Origin: JAJPKK01 sp963747835
Lineage (GTDB): Bacteria; Pseudomonadota; Alphaproteobacteria; Rhizobiales; Xanthobacteraceae
Length of the DNA: 64,000 nucleotides
Assembly (NCBI GenBank): GCA_963747835.1
Contig: CAVVGO010000005.1
Location: 744,001 to 808,000 of the forward strand
Direction of reading: 5' to 3'
Shown: positions 19,544 through 28,518 of the stretch, one piece after another
Position numbering within the stretch: position 1 is the stretch's first letter
How the letters are laid out: each line of letters opens with the position of its first letter
Position numbers and translations under genes: made by a program
Notes under the pieces: model-generated
What the model saw: only the letters and a program-made list of their open reading frames with translations
What the model was told of the DNA's origin: nothing
The model's database searches: none

Positions 19544-20830
19544 ATGAGATATGATTCCGGCCTTCAAACGCGCGCATCGACGCAGACCCGCACGTCGACG
19601 CGTTCCCCCGCCGCCGTCTGTGCCGTCGCGATGATTGCGTTGGCGGTGGCGATGGGGGTTGGCCGCTTCGCTTTCACCCCAATGCTGCCGTTGATGGCCC
19701 GTGACGGCTTGCTCGAACCGAACGCGGGCGCATGGCTCGCCGGCAGCAACTATTTTGGCTACCTGCTGGGCGCGCTGACGGCGAGCCGGATCGGCGTCTC
19801 ATCGCAGATGCTGTTGCGCGTCAGCCTTGTCGGTATCGCCGCCGTCACCGCCGCCATGGGGACAGGCCATGGCGACATGCTCATATGGCTTGCGCTGCGG
19901 TTTGCCGCGGGGTGGTTGAGCGCCTGGGCGCTGGTCGCGACCAGCGCGTGGGCCTTGACCCGGCTTGCCCAGGCGCGGCGCTCTGACCTCGCCGGGGTCG
20001 TGTATGCCGGCGTCGGCCTGGGGATTGCGCTCGTCGGCGCGTTCTGCGTCGTCGCCGCCGGTCCCGGGGTGGCATCGCAATCGCTGTGGCTGGAACTCGG
20101 AGCGCTGGCCGCCATTGCGGCCGCGGCCCCGGTACTGCTGCTCGACCGGTCAGCGTCCGCCGTCGCCGTTGCCGAACGCCCGCAGCCGACGGCGGGCGCG
20201 TCCGCCGGCAGCACGGGTCTCGTGATCTGCTATGGGTTGTTCGGGTTCGGCTATATCCTGCCCGCGACATTCCTTCCCGCGCTTGCCCGCGCAATCGTGG
20301 ACGACCCGCGCATCTTTGGTCTGGCGTGGCCGATGTTCGGCGTGGCGGCGGCGCTGTCCACCATTGTGGCCGCCCGCAACCTTCGGCACCTGAACCGCCT
20401 TCGCGTCTGGGGGTGCAGCCATCTTGTCATGGCCGCCGGCATCGTGGTGCCGAGTTTGTGGCATTCCCCTGTTGCGGTCGCCATCGCCGCGGTGCTGGTC
20501 GGAAGCACCTTCATGGTCGTCACGATGATTGGAATGCAGGAGGCACGCGCGCGCAGCCCCGGCAACCCGACCGCGCTGTTGGGCAAGATGACGGCTGCTT
20601 TCGCGACCGGTCAGTTGGCCGGACCGCCCGTGTCCGCCGTCCTCGGAATGCTGCCGCAAGGCGATGCCGTCGGTCTCGACCTCGCTTTGCAGGCCGCTGC
20701 CGTTGCCACAGCGGCGAGCGCCGGGTACCTCTTCCGTCTCGCGCGCCACGATCCAACCGAGCGGGCATCGGCAATGAACGATACCGTCCACGATGCCGCG
20801 CCGCACGGCTTTCCCGCCGACGCGACCTGA
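19544..20830 (+). CDS. YbfB/YjiJ family MFS transporter
   Basis: This 428-residue protein has about twelve hydrophobic segments. The first region reads VAMGVGRFAFTPMLPLMARD, the typical opening of YbfB/YjiJ MFS proteins, and the N-terminal half includes NYFGYLLGALTAS. It probably exports a small molecule under control of the divergent LysR protein. The N-terminal 30 residues are Thr/Arg-rich and may not be translated if an internal start is used. Confidence 0.9.
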   Translation: MRYDSGLQTRASTQTRTSTRSPAAVCAVAMIALAVAMGVGRFAFTPMLPLMARDGLLEPNAGAWLAGSNYFGYLLGALTASRIGVSSQMLLRVSLVGIAAVTAAMGTGHGDMLIWLALRFAAGWLSAWALVATSAWALTRLAQARRSDLAGVVYAGVGLGIALVGAFCVVAAGPGVASQSLWLELGALAAIAAAAPVLLLDRSASAVAVAERPQPTAGASAGSTGLVICYGLFGFGYILPATFLPALARAIVDDPRIFGLAWPMFGVAAALSTIVAARNLRHLNRLRVWGCSHLVMAAGIVVPSLWHSPVAVAIAAVLVGSTFMVVTMIGMQEARARSPGNPTALLGKMTAAFATGQLAGPPVSAVLGMLPQGDAVGLDLALQAAAVATAASAGYLFRLARHDPTERASAMNDTVHDAAPHGFPADAT

Positions 20831-21463
20831 TCCAGATTATTTCGCCCACGTCCGAAGACCATCAGAGCGCAGCACTCGACGACGCCTTTGCGTTTTTCAA
20901 CAAGCGGCTGTTTGGTGGACGCTTGCCCACCTGTCTCATCACCATGCAGCGGAGCAAGAGTGCGTACGGGTATTTCGCCGGTGGCCGGTTCGGATCGAAG
21001 GACGGCAAGGAGATCACCGACGAGATCGCGCTCAACCCGTCGCACTTCCACGAGCGCAGCACCGAGCAAAGTCTGTCAACGCTGGTCCACGAAATGGCGC
21101 ACCTGGAGCAGCATCATTTCGGCAAGCCGTCGCGATCCGGTTACCACAACAAGGAATGGGCCGGGATGATGAAAGCCGTCGGCCTGATCCCGTCCGATAC
21201 CGCCAAGCTTGGCGGCGGGGAAGTCGGTCAGTCACTGCATCGAGGCCGGCGGCGCGTTTGAACGCGCGTGCGTCGCGCTGGTCAAGCAGGGCTTCGATCC
21301 GCTGTATATCGAGGTGTGGACCAAAGGCGGCGAGAGGACGCGCAAAACCAAGGCCGCCAGCAAGACGCGCTACACTTGCCCGGAGTGCCTGACCAACGCG
21401 TGGGCCAAGCCCGACGTGCACTTGGTCTGTGGTGAATGCGACGAGTGGATGGAGGTGGATTGA
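20827..21463 (+). pseudogene. SprT-like zinc metalloprotease-fold protein, frameshifted
   Basis: The first part encodes AFAFFNKRLFGGRLPTCLIT and LSTLVHEMAHLEQHHFGKP, with the HExxH zinc motif. The second part, in the next frame, encodes the C-terminal zinc ribbon YTCPECLTNAWAKPD followed by VCGECD. The frame change lies near 21215-21235, and the 637-base span is one base more than whole codons. No ATG lies in frame before the domain; the CTG at 20827 overlapping the MFS stop, or an ATT, would have to serve. SprT proteins bind or cleave DNA-protein crosslinks or act in translation; function is uncertain here. Confidence 0.75.
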
Positions 21464-21720
21464 CGGAGGCTAGGCGCTGCGTTTGCGCTGACCAATCTTA
21501 TCAGCGGAGCGCCTAATTGAGCATGAATGCCAGCCGGACGCCGGCACGGCTTAATTGTAGCGCAACACCCGTTCGGCTTTGCCAATATATACGGTATCGA
21601 GATGCTGCGGTACGTTAGCGGACAGCGGCGGATGACCGATGCCACCATTTCGGCGATCGATGCGTCCGCGGCGCTTATCGTGCTGTGCTCGCCGCTGCGG
21701 GATCGGCCAGTAAGCATCCT

Positions 21721-21894
21721 TCAATTTGGGACATTGCCCTTATCCATTCTTTTTATTTTTTCCTCCAGATACGAAATCCGTTCGTCCATGTAGCCATAAG
21801 GCCCTTGCTCCATTGCTTCTAACATTTGCCAGAAACGGCGGAAAATGTGTCCGGCTTTAGCCGCCCAAGATTTTAGTCGCATCGTTTTTGGCAT
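21721..21894 (-). CDS. Small conserved-looking protein, 57 residues
   Basis: The frame encodes MRLKSWAAKAGHIFRRFWQM, then an acidic stretch containing EQGPYGYMDERISYLEEKI and a basic tail. I recognise the EQGPYGY-plus-coiled-coil pattern from short rhizobial hypothetical proteins. It is amphipathic, and no signal peptide is seen. It is short but has protein-like composition; function unknown. Confidence 0.55.
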   Translation of the reverse strand: MPKTMRLKSWAAKAGHIFRRFWQMLEAMEQGPYGYMDERISYLEEKIKRMDKGNVPN

Positions 21895-21998
21895 TCCGGC
21901 CCCCTTGAGACTGGTTTATGAATGTGTTGCTGTTCTCGCCTTGCAATCGATCCATCGTGGACCCTCCGTCTAGTTAGGTGCTTGGCGGCGCACTGCCT

Positions 21999-22745
21999 TC
22001 AGAGCTGCGACCAACCCCCGTCGACTGGCAGTTCGGCGCCCGTCGTGAAGGTCGCGTCGAACGCGAGGAAGAGGACGGCCTTCGCGATCTCCTCCGAGGT
22101 CCCGAAGCGCTTCATCGGAATAATGCCGAGTATGTGCCCCTTGACCTGGGTACGCATGTCTTCCGCAGGGTACGCCTTTTCGAGGATGCCTGTGTCGATG
22201 GGACCGGGCGACACCGCGTTGACGCGAATTTCCCGAGGAAGAAGCTCAGCGGCGAGCGTCCGAGCGAATGATCGCAGTGCAGCCTTGGCGGCGCCGTATG
22301 TGGCTTGGCCGGGCATTCCCTTGACGTTGGCGACCGAGGTCGTGAGGACGACAGAGCCTCCCCGGTTGATCAGCGGCGCGAGCTTCTGGACCGCGAAAAA
22401 GGGGCCCTTGGCGTTCAGGTTGAACATCTCGTCGTAGATGGCCTCGGTCACGCTCTCGAGAGGCGTTGGAATGCTGAACCCGGCGTTGACGAAAAGCAGG
22501 TCGAAGGTGTCGAACTCGGCCTTCACCCGAGAGGCGAGCGCGTCGATGTCCGTCAACGACCGCGCGTCGCTCGAAACCACGATGGCGCCCTTCCCAAGCT
22601 CTTTCTGCGCCGAATCCAGGCCGGCCTGCGAGCGACCCGTCACCAGAACGCGCGCGCCCCCATCCATGAGCATCTTCGCCGTCGCGAGCCCCATGCCGCT
22701 CGTGCCGCCGATGATCACCGCCCGCTTCGCTTCGTACCGTTCCAT
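21999..22745 (-). CDS. SDR family oxidoreductase
   Basis: This 248-residue classical short-chain dehydrogenase has the cofactor motif IIGGTSGMGLATA, NAG in FVNAGFS, the catalytic Ser in LTTSVANVKG, and YGAAK (YxxxK). The C-terminal GAELPVDGGWSQL is typical of the family. An Arg after the first strand (TGRSQAG) suggests NADPH preference. Its substrate is unknown. It lies next to a second, IS-disrupted SDR. Confidence 0.93.
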   Translation of the reverse strand: MERYEAKRAVIIGGTSGMGLATAKMLMDGGARVLVTGRSQAGLDSAQKELGKGAIVVSSDARSLTDIDALASRVKAEFDTFDLLFVNAGFSIPTPLESVTEAIYDEMFNLNAKGPFFAVQKLAPLINRGGSVVLTTSVANVKGMPGQATYGAAKAALRSFARTLAAELLPREIRVNAVSPGPIDTGILEKAYPAEDMRTQVKGHILGIIPMKRFGTSEEIAKAVLFLAFDATFTTGAELPVDGGWSQL

Positions 22746-22944
22746 GCGTACTCTCCTTGAGACGCCAAGGGCGCCTAGCTTATTTCGAACTGCTTTGTAT
22801 GATAGTGAGGTGCAGAGCTTGAGGTCAAGAAATTTGTGAACTAATTATTTCAAAATTTTGTAGGACCCTGTGGACGACCATGTAGCTCCGCAATCGCCTG
22901 CTGATTCTGGTCGCCGCGACCATTTCGCCGCGACCGGCGCTCCT

Positions 22945-23507
22945 TCAGGACACCGCGCTTAAGGATGCTGGGTTAGACAAATCGACGCTGGAGACCTTGA
23001 CGACGGCCTGCCACGCGGCTTCCTGGCTGGCGCGATCGTGGAGGTGTGGATGGAGCTGCGCCTCAATTGGGCCTGTGAACTTCCCTTGAGCCGAGGCGAA
23101 GAATTGCCCCGAGACGTCGGTTCCGAACTCCGACGCCTGGAGGTACCGACGGGCCGCGGTCTCCGGCGTCTGATTCATGCCGGGAATGAGGTTCACGATT
23201 GGGATAAACAGATACTTCAACGCCGGGCCAGCGTTTCGCACCACCTTGGTGTCGGTCGCCGCACCGGGCGAGACAGCGTACACGGCCATGCCGGAGGGCA
23301 GCCGGCGGGCCAGGGCCGCGGTCCACCAAGCAATGATGAGCTTCGCGTCGGCATACGCCCGGTTTGGCACGTACTTCACGTTCGGCCCGTTGTGCACCAG
23401 GGCTTCAACAGCGGCGGTTCGGTTACCCTGGTGACGCTTGGCCGCGAAGGCCGCCACGTCGGTGTAGCTGAACAGGGGTACGCCCCCGCGGGCAGGTTCC
23501 GCGCCGG
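22945..23507 (-). pseudogene. 3' remnant of an SDR gene disrupted by an IS21-family element
   Basis: This piece encodes the C-terminal half of an atypical SDR: GGVPLFSYTDVAAFAAKRHQ, the catalytic YADAK, VYAVSPGAATDTKVV and HLHDRASQEAAWQAVVKV. The N-terminal NAD-binding part is missing here. The first 20 codons lie on the far side of the IS (25995-26054). About 100 residues expected between the two pieces are absent altogether, so the gene cannot be functional even if the IS excises. Confidence 0.88.
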
Positions 23508-23509
23508 TG

Positions 23510-24377
23510 TCAATCGGCGTCCAAATTTGACCCCCGATCGGCGTCCAATTTTGACCCCCTTGAGCGACGAGTCCGGGCGGTAGCGCTCGCGCCGTCGGAG
23601 CTGGTCGGGGTTGCGGAGACGGCGCGAGCGCGGGTGGCGGGATGATCGTCGCCACGGCTCTTGAAGCGCCAGCTGTCGTTTCCGGTTTCGATGATATCGC
23701 AGTGGTGGGTCAGGCGATCGAGCAGCGCGGTGGTCATCTTGGCGTCGGTGAAGACGCTCGGCCATTCGCCGAAGGCGAGATTGGTGGTGACGATGATCGA
23801 GGTGCGCTCGTAGAGCCGGCTGATGAGGTGGAACAGGAGTTGGCCACCGGCCTGGGCGAACGGCAGATAGCCGAGCTCGTCGAGGATGACGAAGTCCATG
23901 CGGGTCAGGTGATCGGCAATCCGACCCTGCCGGCCGTGCGGGTCTCGCCCTCGAGCCGGTTGACGAAATCGACGACGTTGTAGAAGCGGCCGCGGGTGCC
24001 GGACCGAATGCAGCTACGGGCGACGGCGATCGCCAAGTGGGATTTGCCGGTGCCGGTTCCGCCAATCAGCACGGCATTACGTTGCTGGGTTGAGGAATCC
24101 ACCGCCGGCTGAAATCGCGAACCAGGGTCTCGTTGATCGGTGTACCGTCGAACTGGAAGTCTTCAAGGTCTTTTGCGAGCGGCAGCTTGGCGATGGAGAG
24201 TTGGTATTTGATCGAGCGCACTTGCTTCTCGTTGATCTCGGCGGTGAGCAGGTCGCCGATGATGCGCTGGGGCTCATGCTGGCGTTTGACGGCGGTGGTC
24301 ATGATCTCGTCGAAGGCGGCCTTCATGCCGTAGAGCTGAAGTTCGCCCATGAGGTCGAATATCTCGGATCGTTCCAT
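23510..24377 (-). pseudogene. istB: IS21-family helper ATPase IstB, frameshifted
   Basis: The N-terminal part (RSEIFDLMGELQLYGMKAAF) runs in one frame. The Walker A region NAVLIGGTGTGKSHLAIAVA is in a second, and the Walker B region MDFVILDELGYLPFAQ in a third. Frame changes lie near 24100-24115 and 23925. IstB is the AAA+ helper that selects targets for IstA. The ATG overlaps the istA stop (TGATG). All motifs are intact, so either the indels are sequence errors or inactivation is recent. Confidence 0.85.
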
Positions 24378-25876
24378 CAGTTGCTTCTCCTGAGGTTGTC
24401 GTAGCGGGCACAATCGGCAATCGGTGCATGGCGCAGCGTCAGCGCAGCCGGCGTCATGATGGTGGCGGGTGGATCGGGATTGCGTTGGCGGGCCAGGATG
24501 TTCAGGACGACATCGGCGGAGTGGACGTCTTGGGCGATTGCCTCGGCACAGGCCGCCTCGACCGCCGGCAGCCCGTCGGTGATCACGGCGGTGAGGATGT
24601 CGACCATCTGCCGATTGCCATCGTCGACACCGGTGAGCTTGCGCCGGATGCGCTCCATCGCGGCCGGCAGCACCCAATCCTTGAATGGCGCGCCGTTGCG
24701 CAGGGCGCCGGGCTTGCGGGCCAGCACGGGGACGTAATGCCAGGGGTCGTAGATGGTGTCGCCGCGGCCGAACGCGCGGGGATGCTCGCCGACGATCCGG
24801 CCGTCCTGGCGGATCACGATGCGGTCCGCATAGGCATGGACTTCGACCGGCCGCCCGACCGCGCTCGCTGCCACCGAATACTTGTTGTTATCGAAGCGCA
24901 CCAGGCAGGTCTTGGAGACCGACGCCGGCACCGCGTGGAAGCCGTCGAACCGGCCCGCATAGGGCACGAGCTTCGGCCGCTCCGCTTCGAATACATCCCA
25001 GATCGTCTGCCCGGTCAGCTCCGGATGGTGATGCGCCTTGGCATAGGCGATGCATTTATCGGTGAGCCAGGCGTTCAATTCGTCGTAATTCTTGAACCGC
25101 AGTCGCGGCGTGAAGAAGCGCTCGCGCACAAGGCCGACCTGATTCTCGACTTGGCCCTTCTCCCAGCCCGATGCCGGCGTGCAGGCTACCGGATCGATGA
25201 GATAATGGCTGCACATCTGCAGGAAGCGGCGATTATAGAGGCGGTTCTTGCCGACGAAGACCGTCTCCACCGCCGTCTTCATGTTGTCGTAGATGCCGCG
25301 CCTGCAGGTCCCCTTGAACAGCGCGAACGCCCGGTCATGGGCGTCGAACACCATCTCCTGCGTCTCGCGCGGATAGGCCCGCACGAACAGCATCCGGCTG
25401 TGGCAAAGCCGGACATGGGCGGCCTTCACAGTCACGGTCACGCCGTTGAAAACGACGATCTCGTGGCTCCAGTCGAATTGGTAGGCCTCGCCCGGAGCAA
25501 AGCTCAGCGGCACATAGGCCGCGGCCGTCGCTTGCCCGCGATCCTTGGCCCATCGCCTGGCGTAGCGACGCAGCGCATCATAGCCGCCGTCGTACCCGCG
25601 CTCGCGGAACTCCTCGAAGATCCGGATCAGCGTCAACTGCTCGCGAGCGGGCTTGGCCGCATTGCTTTCCAGCAGCTCATCGACCGCAGCCGTCCATCGC
25701 CCCAGCTTCGGCCGCGGTTGGACGGTGCGCTCGTATTCGAACGAAGTCTCGCCGGATCGCAGCACCTTGCGGACCGTGTTCCGGGACACCCCGAGGTCCC
25801 GCGCAATCTCCCGGATCGTCTTGCCTTTGACGAAGTGCTCGCGCCGAATCCGCGCAACCGTCTCCACGACCAACAT
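24377..25876 (-). CDS. istA: IS21-family transposase IstA
   Basis: This transposase of about 499 residues has an N-terminal helix-turn-helix (IREIARDLGVSRNTVRKVLR) and an rve/DDE integrase core. The core includes EAYQFDWSHEIVVFNG (first D), GIYDNMKTAV (second D) and SGWEKGQVENQVG (E). A C-terminal beta domain (SKTCLVRFDNNKYSV) follows. I use ATG 25876 (MLVVETVARIRREH), the usual IstA start; an upstream in-frame start at 25927 exists. It is the intact half of the element. Confidence 0.93.
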   Translation of the reverse strand: MLVVETVARIRREHFVKGKTIREIARDLGVSRNTVRKVLRSGETSFEYERTVQPRPKLGRWTAAVDELLESNAAKPAREQLTLIRIFEEFRERGYDGGYDALRRYARRWAKDRGQATAAAYVPLSFAPGEAYQFDWSHEIVVFNGVTVTVKAAHVRLCHSRMLFVRAYPRETQEMVFDAHDRAFALFKGTCRRGIYDNMKTAVETVFVGKNRLYNRRFLQMCSHYLIDPVACTPASGWEKGQVENQVGLVRERFFTPRLRFKNYDELNAWLTDKCIAYAKAHHHPELTGQTIWDVFEAERPKLVPYAGRFDGFHAVPASVSKTCLVRFDNNKYSVAASAVGRPVEVHAYADRIVIRQDGRIVGEHPRAFGRGDTIYDPWHYVPVLARKPGALRNGAPFKDWVLPAAMERIRRKLTGVDDGNRQMVDILTAVITDGLPAVEAACAEAIAQDVHSADVVLNILARQRNPDPPATIMTPAALTLRHAPIADCARYDNLRRSN

Positions 25877-25994
25877 CCCCCGACCACCCCGCTTGCGAAT
25901 CAAAGCGGGAAGCCTGCATCGGCTCATATTTCAGGGGGTCAATTTTGGACGCCGATCCCCCCGTTAGGGGGTCAAAATTGCACGCCGAATGACA

Positions 25995-26054
25995 GGCTGC
26001 CGCATAACCGAGCCCGGAGGTGGCGCCGGTGACGAGCGCGATCGAATGTTCCAT
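25995..26054 (-). pseudogene. 5' remnant of the IS-disrupted SDR gene
   Basis: Twenty codons encode MEHSIALVTGATSGLGYAAA, the NAD(P)-binding TGxxxGxG start of a short-chain dehydrogenase, and then run directly into the IS21 terminus. Together with 22945-23507 it shows where the original gene stood. Confidence 0.88.
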
Positions 26055-26123
26055 GTCGGCTCCGTGGTGAAGGTGAAGGTCGAGTCGCGAGGCCCCCGCG
26101 AGGCCAGGGCCGGCTTGCTAATT

Positions 26124-26141
26124 TATAACTATTTAGTTATA
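26124..26141. promoter_or_regulatory. Perfect palindrome, probable TetR operator
   Basis: TATAACTA-TT-TAGTTATA: 8-base perfect arms with a 2-base centre. It lies between the divergent SDR start (26054) and tetR (26181), 39 bases upstream of the tetR start, where an autoregulatory operator is expected. Confidence 0.7.
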
Positions 26142-26180
26142 TATTGGCACGATGGTCATGGTCAAGGAGTTTTGAACTGA

Positions 26181-26813
26181 ATGTTTGAAAATACCGCCAA
26201 GCCGCGCGGTCGGCCGCGCAGCTTCGATGAGAGGCAGGCGTTGAAAAAGGCGACCCAGGTGTTCTGGTCGAAGGGTTACGACGGAGTGACGATCGACGAT
26301 CTCGTCGCCGGGATGGGCGTTGGACGGCCGAGCCTGTATGCCGTCTTCGGGGACAAGCGGACGATATTCTTGCGCGTCCTTAGGGCGTACGCAGAGGCGA
26401 AGGGCGCTCTCGCTGCGAAGGCGCTCTTCTCGCCGCCGACTCTTCGCGGTTCGCTCGCCAGTTTCCTGAGGTACGCCGTAGAAACTGCGACCGAGGAAGG
26501 ATCCGCCCCAGGATGTCTAATCGTGTGCGTCGCGCCCCTCGTAGACGACGCTGAGGTCAGGCAGTTCCTGAAGGACGCCGCAGCTGCCGGCGTGGCGCTC
26601 GTGGAACGCCGTTTCTGCGACGGGATCAGTGCGGGAGAAATCCCGTCTGACTTTCCCGTAGCTGCGCGGGCGACCCAGACCCTCGACCTCGCCCGCGGTC
26701 TGACGATGCGTGCGCAGTTGGGCGCGCCGCGCAAGACGCTCCTCAATGACGCAGAGGAAGCGGCGGACTTAGTCCTCCTGCCGCGGCGTGGAAATGCGAT
26801 GCCAGAAGGTTGA
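26181..26813 (+). CDS. TetR/AcrR family transcriptional regulator
   Basis: This 210-residue protein has the N-terminal TetR helix-turn-helix (ATQVFWSKGYDGVTIDDLVA, then GMGVGRPSLYAVFGDKRTIF) and a ligand-binding helical domain with a Cys pair in GCLIVCVAPL. It probably repressed the divergent SDR gene that the IS element has destroyed, leaving it as an orphan regulator. The ligand is unknown. A few extra residues at the C-terminus (RRGNAMPEG) look unstructured. Confidence 0.92.
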   Translation: MFENTAKPRGRPRSFDERQALKKATQVFWSKGYDGVTIDDLVAGMGVGRPSLYAVFGDKRTIFLRVLRAYAEAKGALAAKALFSPPTLRGSLASFLRYAVETATEEGSAPGCLIVCVAPLVDDAEVRQFLKDAAAAGVALVERRFCDGISAGEIPSDFPVAARATQTLDLARGLTMRAQLGAPRKTLLNDAEEAADLVLLPRRGNAMPEG

Positions 26814-26901
26814 TGCTGGATGGCATGGACGTCGAACCGATCGCTAGCGGCGTCTGTGGCCCTCGATAGGGAGCTGGCAGCTGCCCTGCCGATCCGACTA
26901 C

Positions 26902-27072
26902 GTGATCAAGGACGGAAAAATACAATGGGCGGCACAGTGGTCGGACGCACAAATCCTCGCAGGACGACGCTCCGAGGAGAGCCGTCGGCAAGCCCATTAC
27001 GAGGCGCTTTATCGTGAGCGTGGCTTCTGGCGGAAGATATGGAGATGGTTGCTCCAGCTCTTCGGACGTTGA
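26902..27072 (+). CDS. Possible small basic/aromatic protein
   Basis: From GTG 26902 the frame encodes 56 residues with QWAAQWSDAQILAG and a tail RRQAHYEALYRERGFWRKIW ending LLQLFGR. The composition is protein-like (Trp, Arg and Tyr spaced for an amphipathic helix), but there is no clear ribosome-binding site. It may be a fragment of a larger gene. Support is weak. Confidence 0.25.
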   Translation: MIKDGKIQWAAQWSDAQILAGRRSEESRRQAHYEALYRERGFWRKIWRWLLQLFGR

Positions 27073-27093
27073 AAAAACGAGCTACCCACCGGG

Positions 27094-27218
27094 CTAGATC
27101 GTAATCCGCTCGACCTCGTCGAGGGTGATCTCGTCGCCGGTACGATCGTAGAGCTTCGTCGTACGCGGGCTTTCGTGCGCCGCCATCAGCTGGGCATTTT
27201 CCAATGTGCCGCCCATTG
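27094..27218 (-). pseudogene. C-terminal remnant of a tyrosine recombinase (integrase)
   Basis: The minus strand encodes AQLMAAHESPRTTKLYDRTG followed by DEITLDEVERI and a stop. This is the C-terminal end of phage/transposon-type tyrosine integrases, with the catalytic Tyr in TTKLYDRT. Everything upstream of this end is missing. It marks an old mobile-element scar. The rest of 27219-27448 holds nothing I can support. Confidence 0.75.
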
Positions 27219-27448
27219 TATTTTTACATCACAGATTGATGCCTCCAAAGCACAGAGCTGCGCCACGCAGAGAGCGTCAATGGCAGGTTGATTCTGGCTG
27301 CGTTTTTCATGCTTCCGATTGCCTTCGCCTCCATGTCGCGGCAGTTTTCGCCACGCAGTCGGAGGGGAGGTCGGTCACCCCGCTTTTCCCATATCCTAAA
27401 AATCGCATCAGCTCGTGGCCCTCCGATTCTCAGCTATAGGGGCAATTA

Positions 27449-28066
27449 TCAGGTGAGGATGCTGTACTCGGCCGCGGGCACTTTCTTGCGCAACTTGATC
27501 CCAATCGTCATGCGCTGCTGACCTGGGTTCAGGTGTCGATAGTCATTTTCAATGCCGTAGCTCGAAGCAACTTTGTAGAGCCGTTCGAGATCAAGTGATC
27601 CGTCTGAATTTTTCACCCGCGCGTCGAGCCACAGATTGAACGAGCTCGCCGCTGTCTTCTCCATCCACGCGCGCCGTTGCTCTTGAGTAATTCTCATCGA
27701 CCGGTCGCGGGGGCCCGATGGCTCTTTGTATCTCGCCGCCGTGGAAAACATGCTCTCGCGTGTGATGCGTAAGCCTGTCCGGTCGAGTTCGAAGCCCATC
27801 GCTTCCATGATCTGACGCGCCATGTGGCCGATCAGCTGCTTGAGGCGATCCTCGGCGATTTCGGGACCGAACATCCGCAGCAATCCCGGCGCGAGAGGTT
27901 CGACGGCCGCTCGATCGAGGTACGTTGCAGTTTCCATGCGCACCACGTTTTCGGGACGCTTCATGAACACCCAGATCGCTTGACCGAGGTCGGTCTCAAA
28001 TAGATCGCGAAAGTTTTGGGGGTCGTAGTCCAGCTCGGTGAGGTTGGGGACATCGTTGAACGCCAT
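27449..28066 (-). CDS. Protein of unknown function, 205 residues
   Basis: This soluble, charged protein has no signal peptide. The N-terminal part (LTELDYDPQNFRDLFETDLG), a central helix-rich region (LKQLIGHMARQIMEAMGFEL) and a Lys/Arg-rich C-terminal half (KIRKK-like end KLRKKVPAAEY) give it credible protein character. I do not recognise a family. It lies 3' of a minus-strand frame that stops 4 bases before its ATG, and within an accessory patch with an integrase remnant, so it may belong to a mobile element or defence cargo. Confidence 0.65.
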   Translation of the reverse strand: MAFNDVPNLTELDYDPQNFRDLFETDLGQAIWVFMKRPENVVRMETATYLDRAAVEPLAPGLLRMFGPEIAEDRLKQLIGHMARQIMEAMGFELDRTGLRITRESMFSTAARYKEPSGPRDRSMRITQEQRRAWMEKTAASSFNLWLDARVKNSDGSLDLERLYKVASSYGIENDYRHLNPGQQRMTIGIKLRKKVPAAEYSILT

Positions 28067-28267
28067 GATCTCAAAACTGGAACGGATACGTCACGTTGCC
28101 CCCCTTAGAAGAGGGATTGTATCCACCATGGTAGGGGGAAGACCAAAAACGCCACGTCGACGAGGGGCTCGACGTAACGCGGCAAGGGTCTAACTTAGCG
28201 TCTATGGGGACAAGCCCGGTCATGACTCGGAGAGGCGGTTCAACGTCATCGAAATCCACGCTGTGAC

Positions 28268-28289
28268 GGCGGGTCAAAGCGAACCCGCC
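28268..28289. repeat. GGCGGGT hairpin in an otherwise gene-free gap
   Basis: GGCGGGT and ACCCGCC (perfect 7-base arms) flank an 8-base loop. It resembles the larger palindrome at 53240-53304. The surrounding gap 28067-28518 shows no supportable gene. Confidence 0.65.
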
Positions 28290-28518
28290 CTACGATCCCA
28301 AATCCATCGGTTGGGACCAATGGTTCCGACCAAAGTTGACGGCAAGGCAATAGTCCTATAAAATAGGCCTGTTGTCATTGATCCGTGGCGAGGCCGGCAG
28401 AATGAAAACAGCGCCGGGCAGCGTGCAAATATCCCTGATGTTTTCCGTGATCTCTGGGAATTCCGGCCGGGCCCGCCGCGCCGATCTCAGGCGGTTCGGC
28501 TGGCGCGGCAAGCCGGCG

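Larger units (their letters stand above)
23508..25994 (-). mobile_element. IS21-family insertion sequence
   Basis: A 2487-base element with istA and istB. The left end begins TGTCAATCGGCGTCC and the right end is its inverted counterpart ending GCCGAATGACA, so both termini are TGTCA. Each end contains two copies of a GGCGTCCAATTTTGACCCCC-like repeat, as in many IS21 elements. I find no target-site duplication (left flank GCGCCGG, right flank GGCTGCCG), which fits the deletion of host sequence next to the element. Confidence 0.92.

Noticed and set aside
24428..26032. 534-codon open frame opposite istA
   Set aside because: The istA transposase on the minus strand has all motifs; the plus frame is its shadow.
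28071..28277. 68-codon minus-strand frame ending 4 bases before the 205-residue gene
   Set aside because: The spacing is suggestive of coupling, but the sequence has no protein-like pattern I can defend and overlaps a hairpin.
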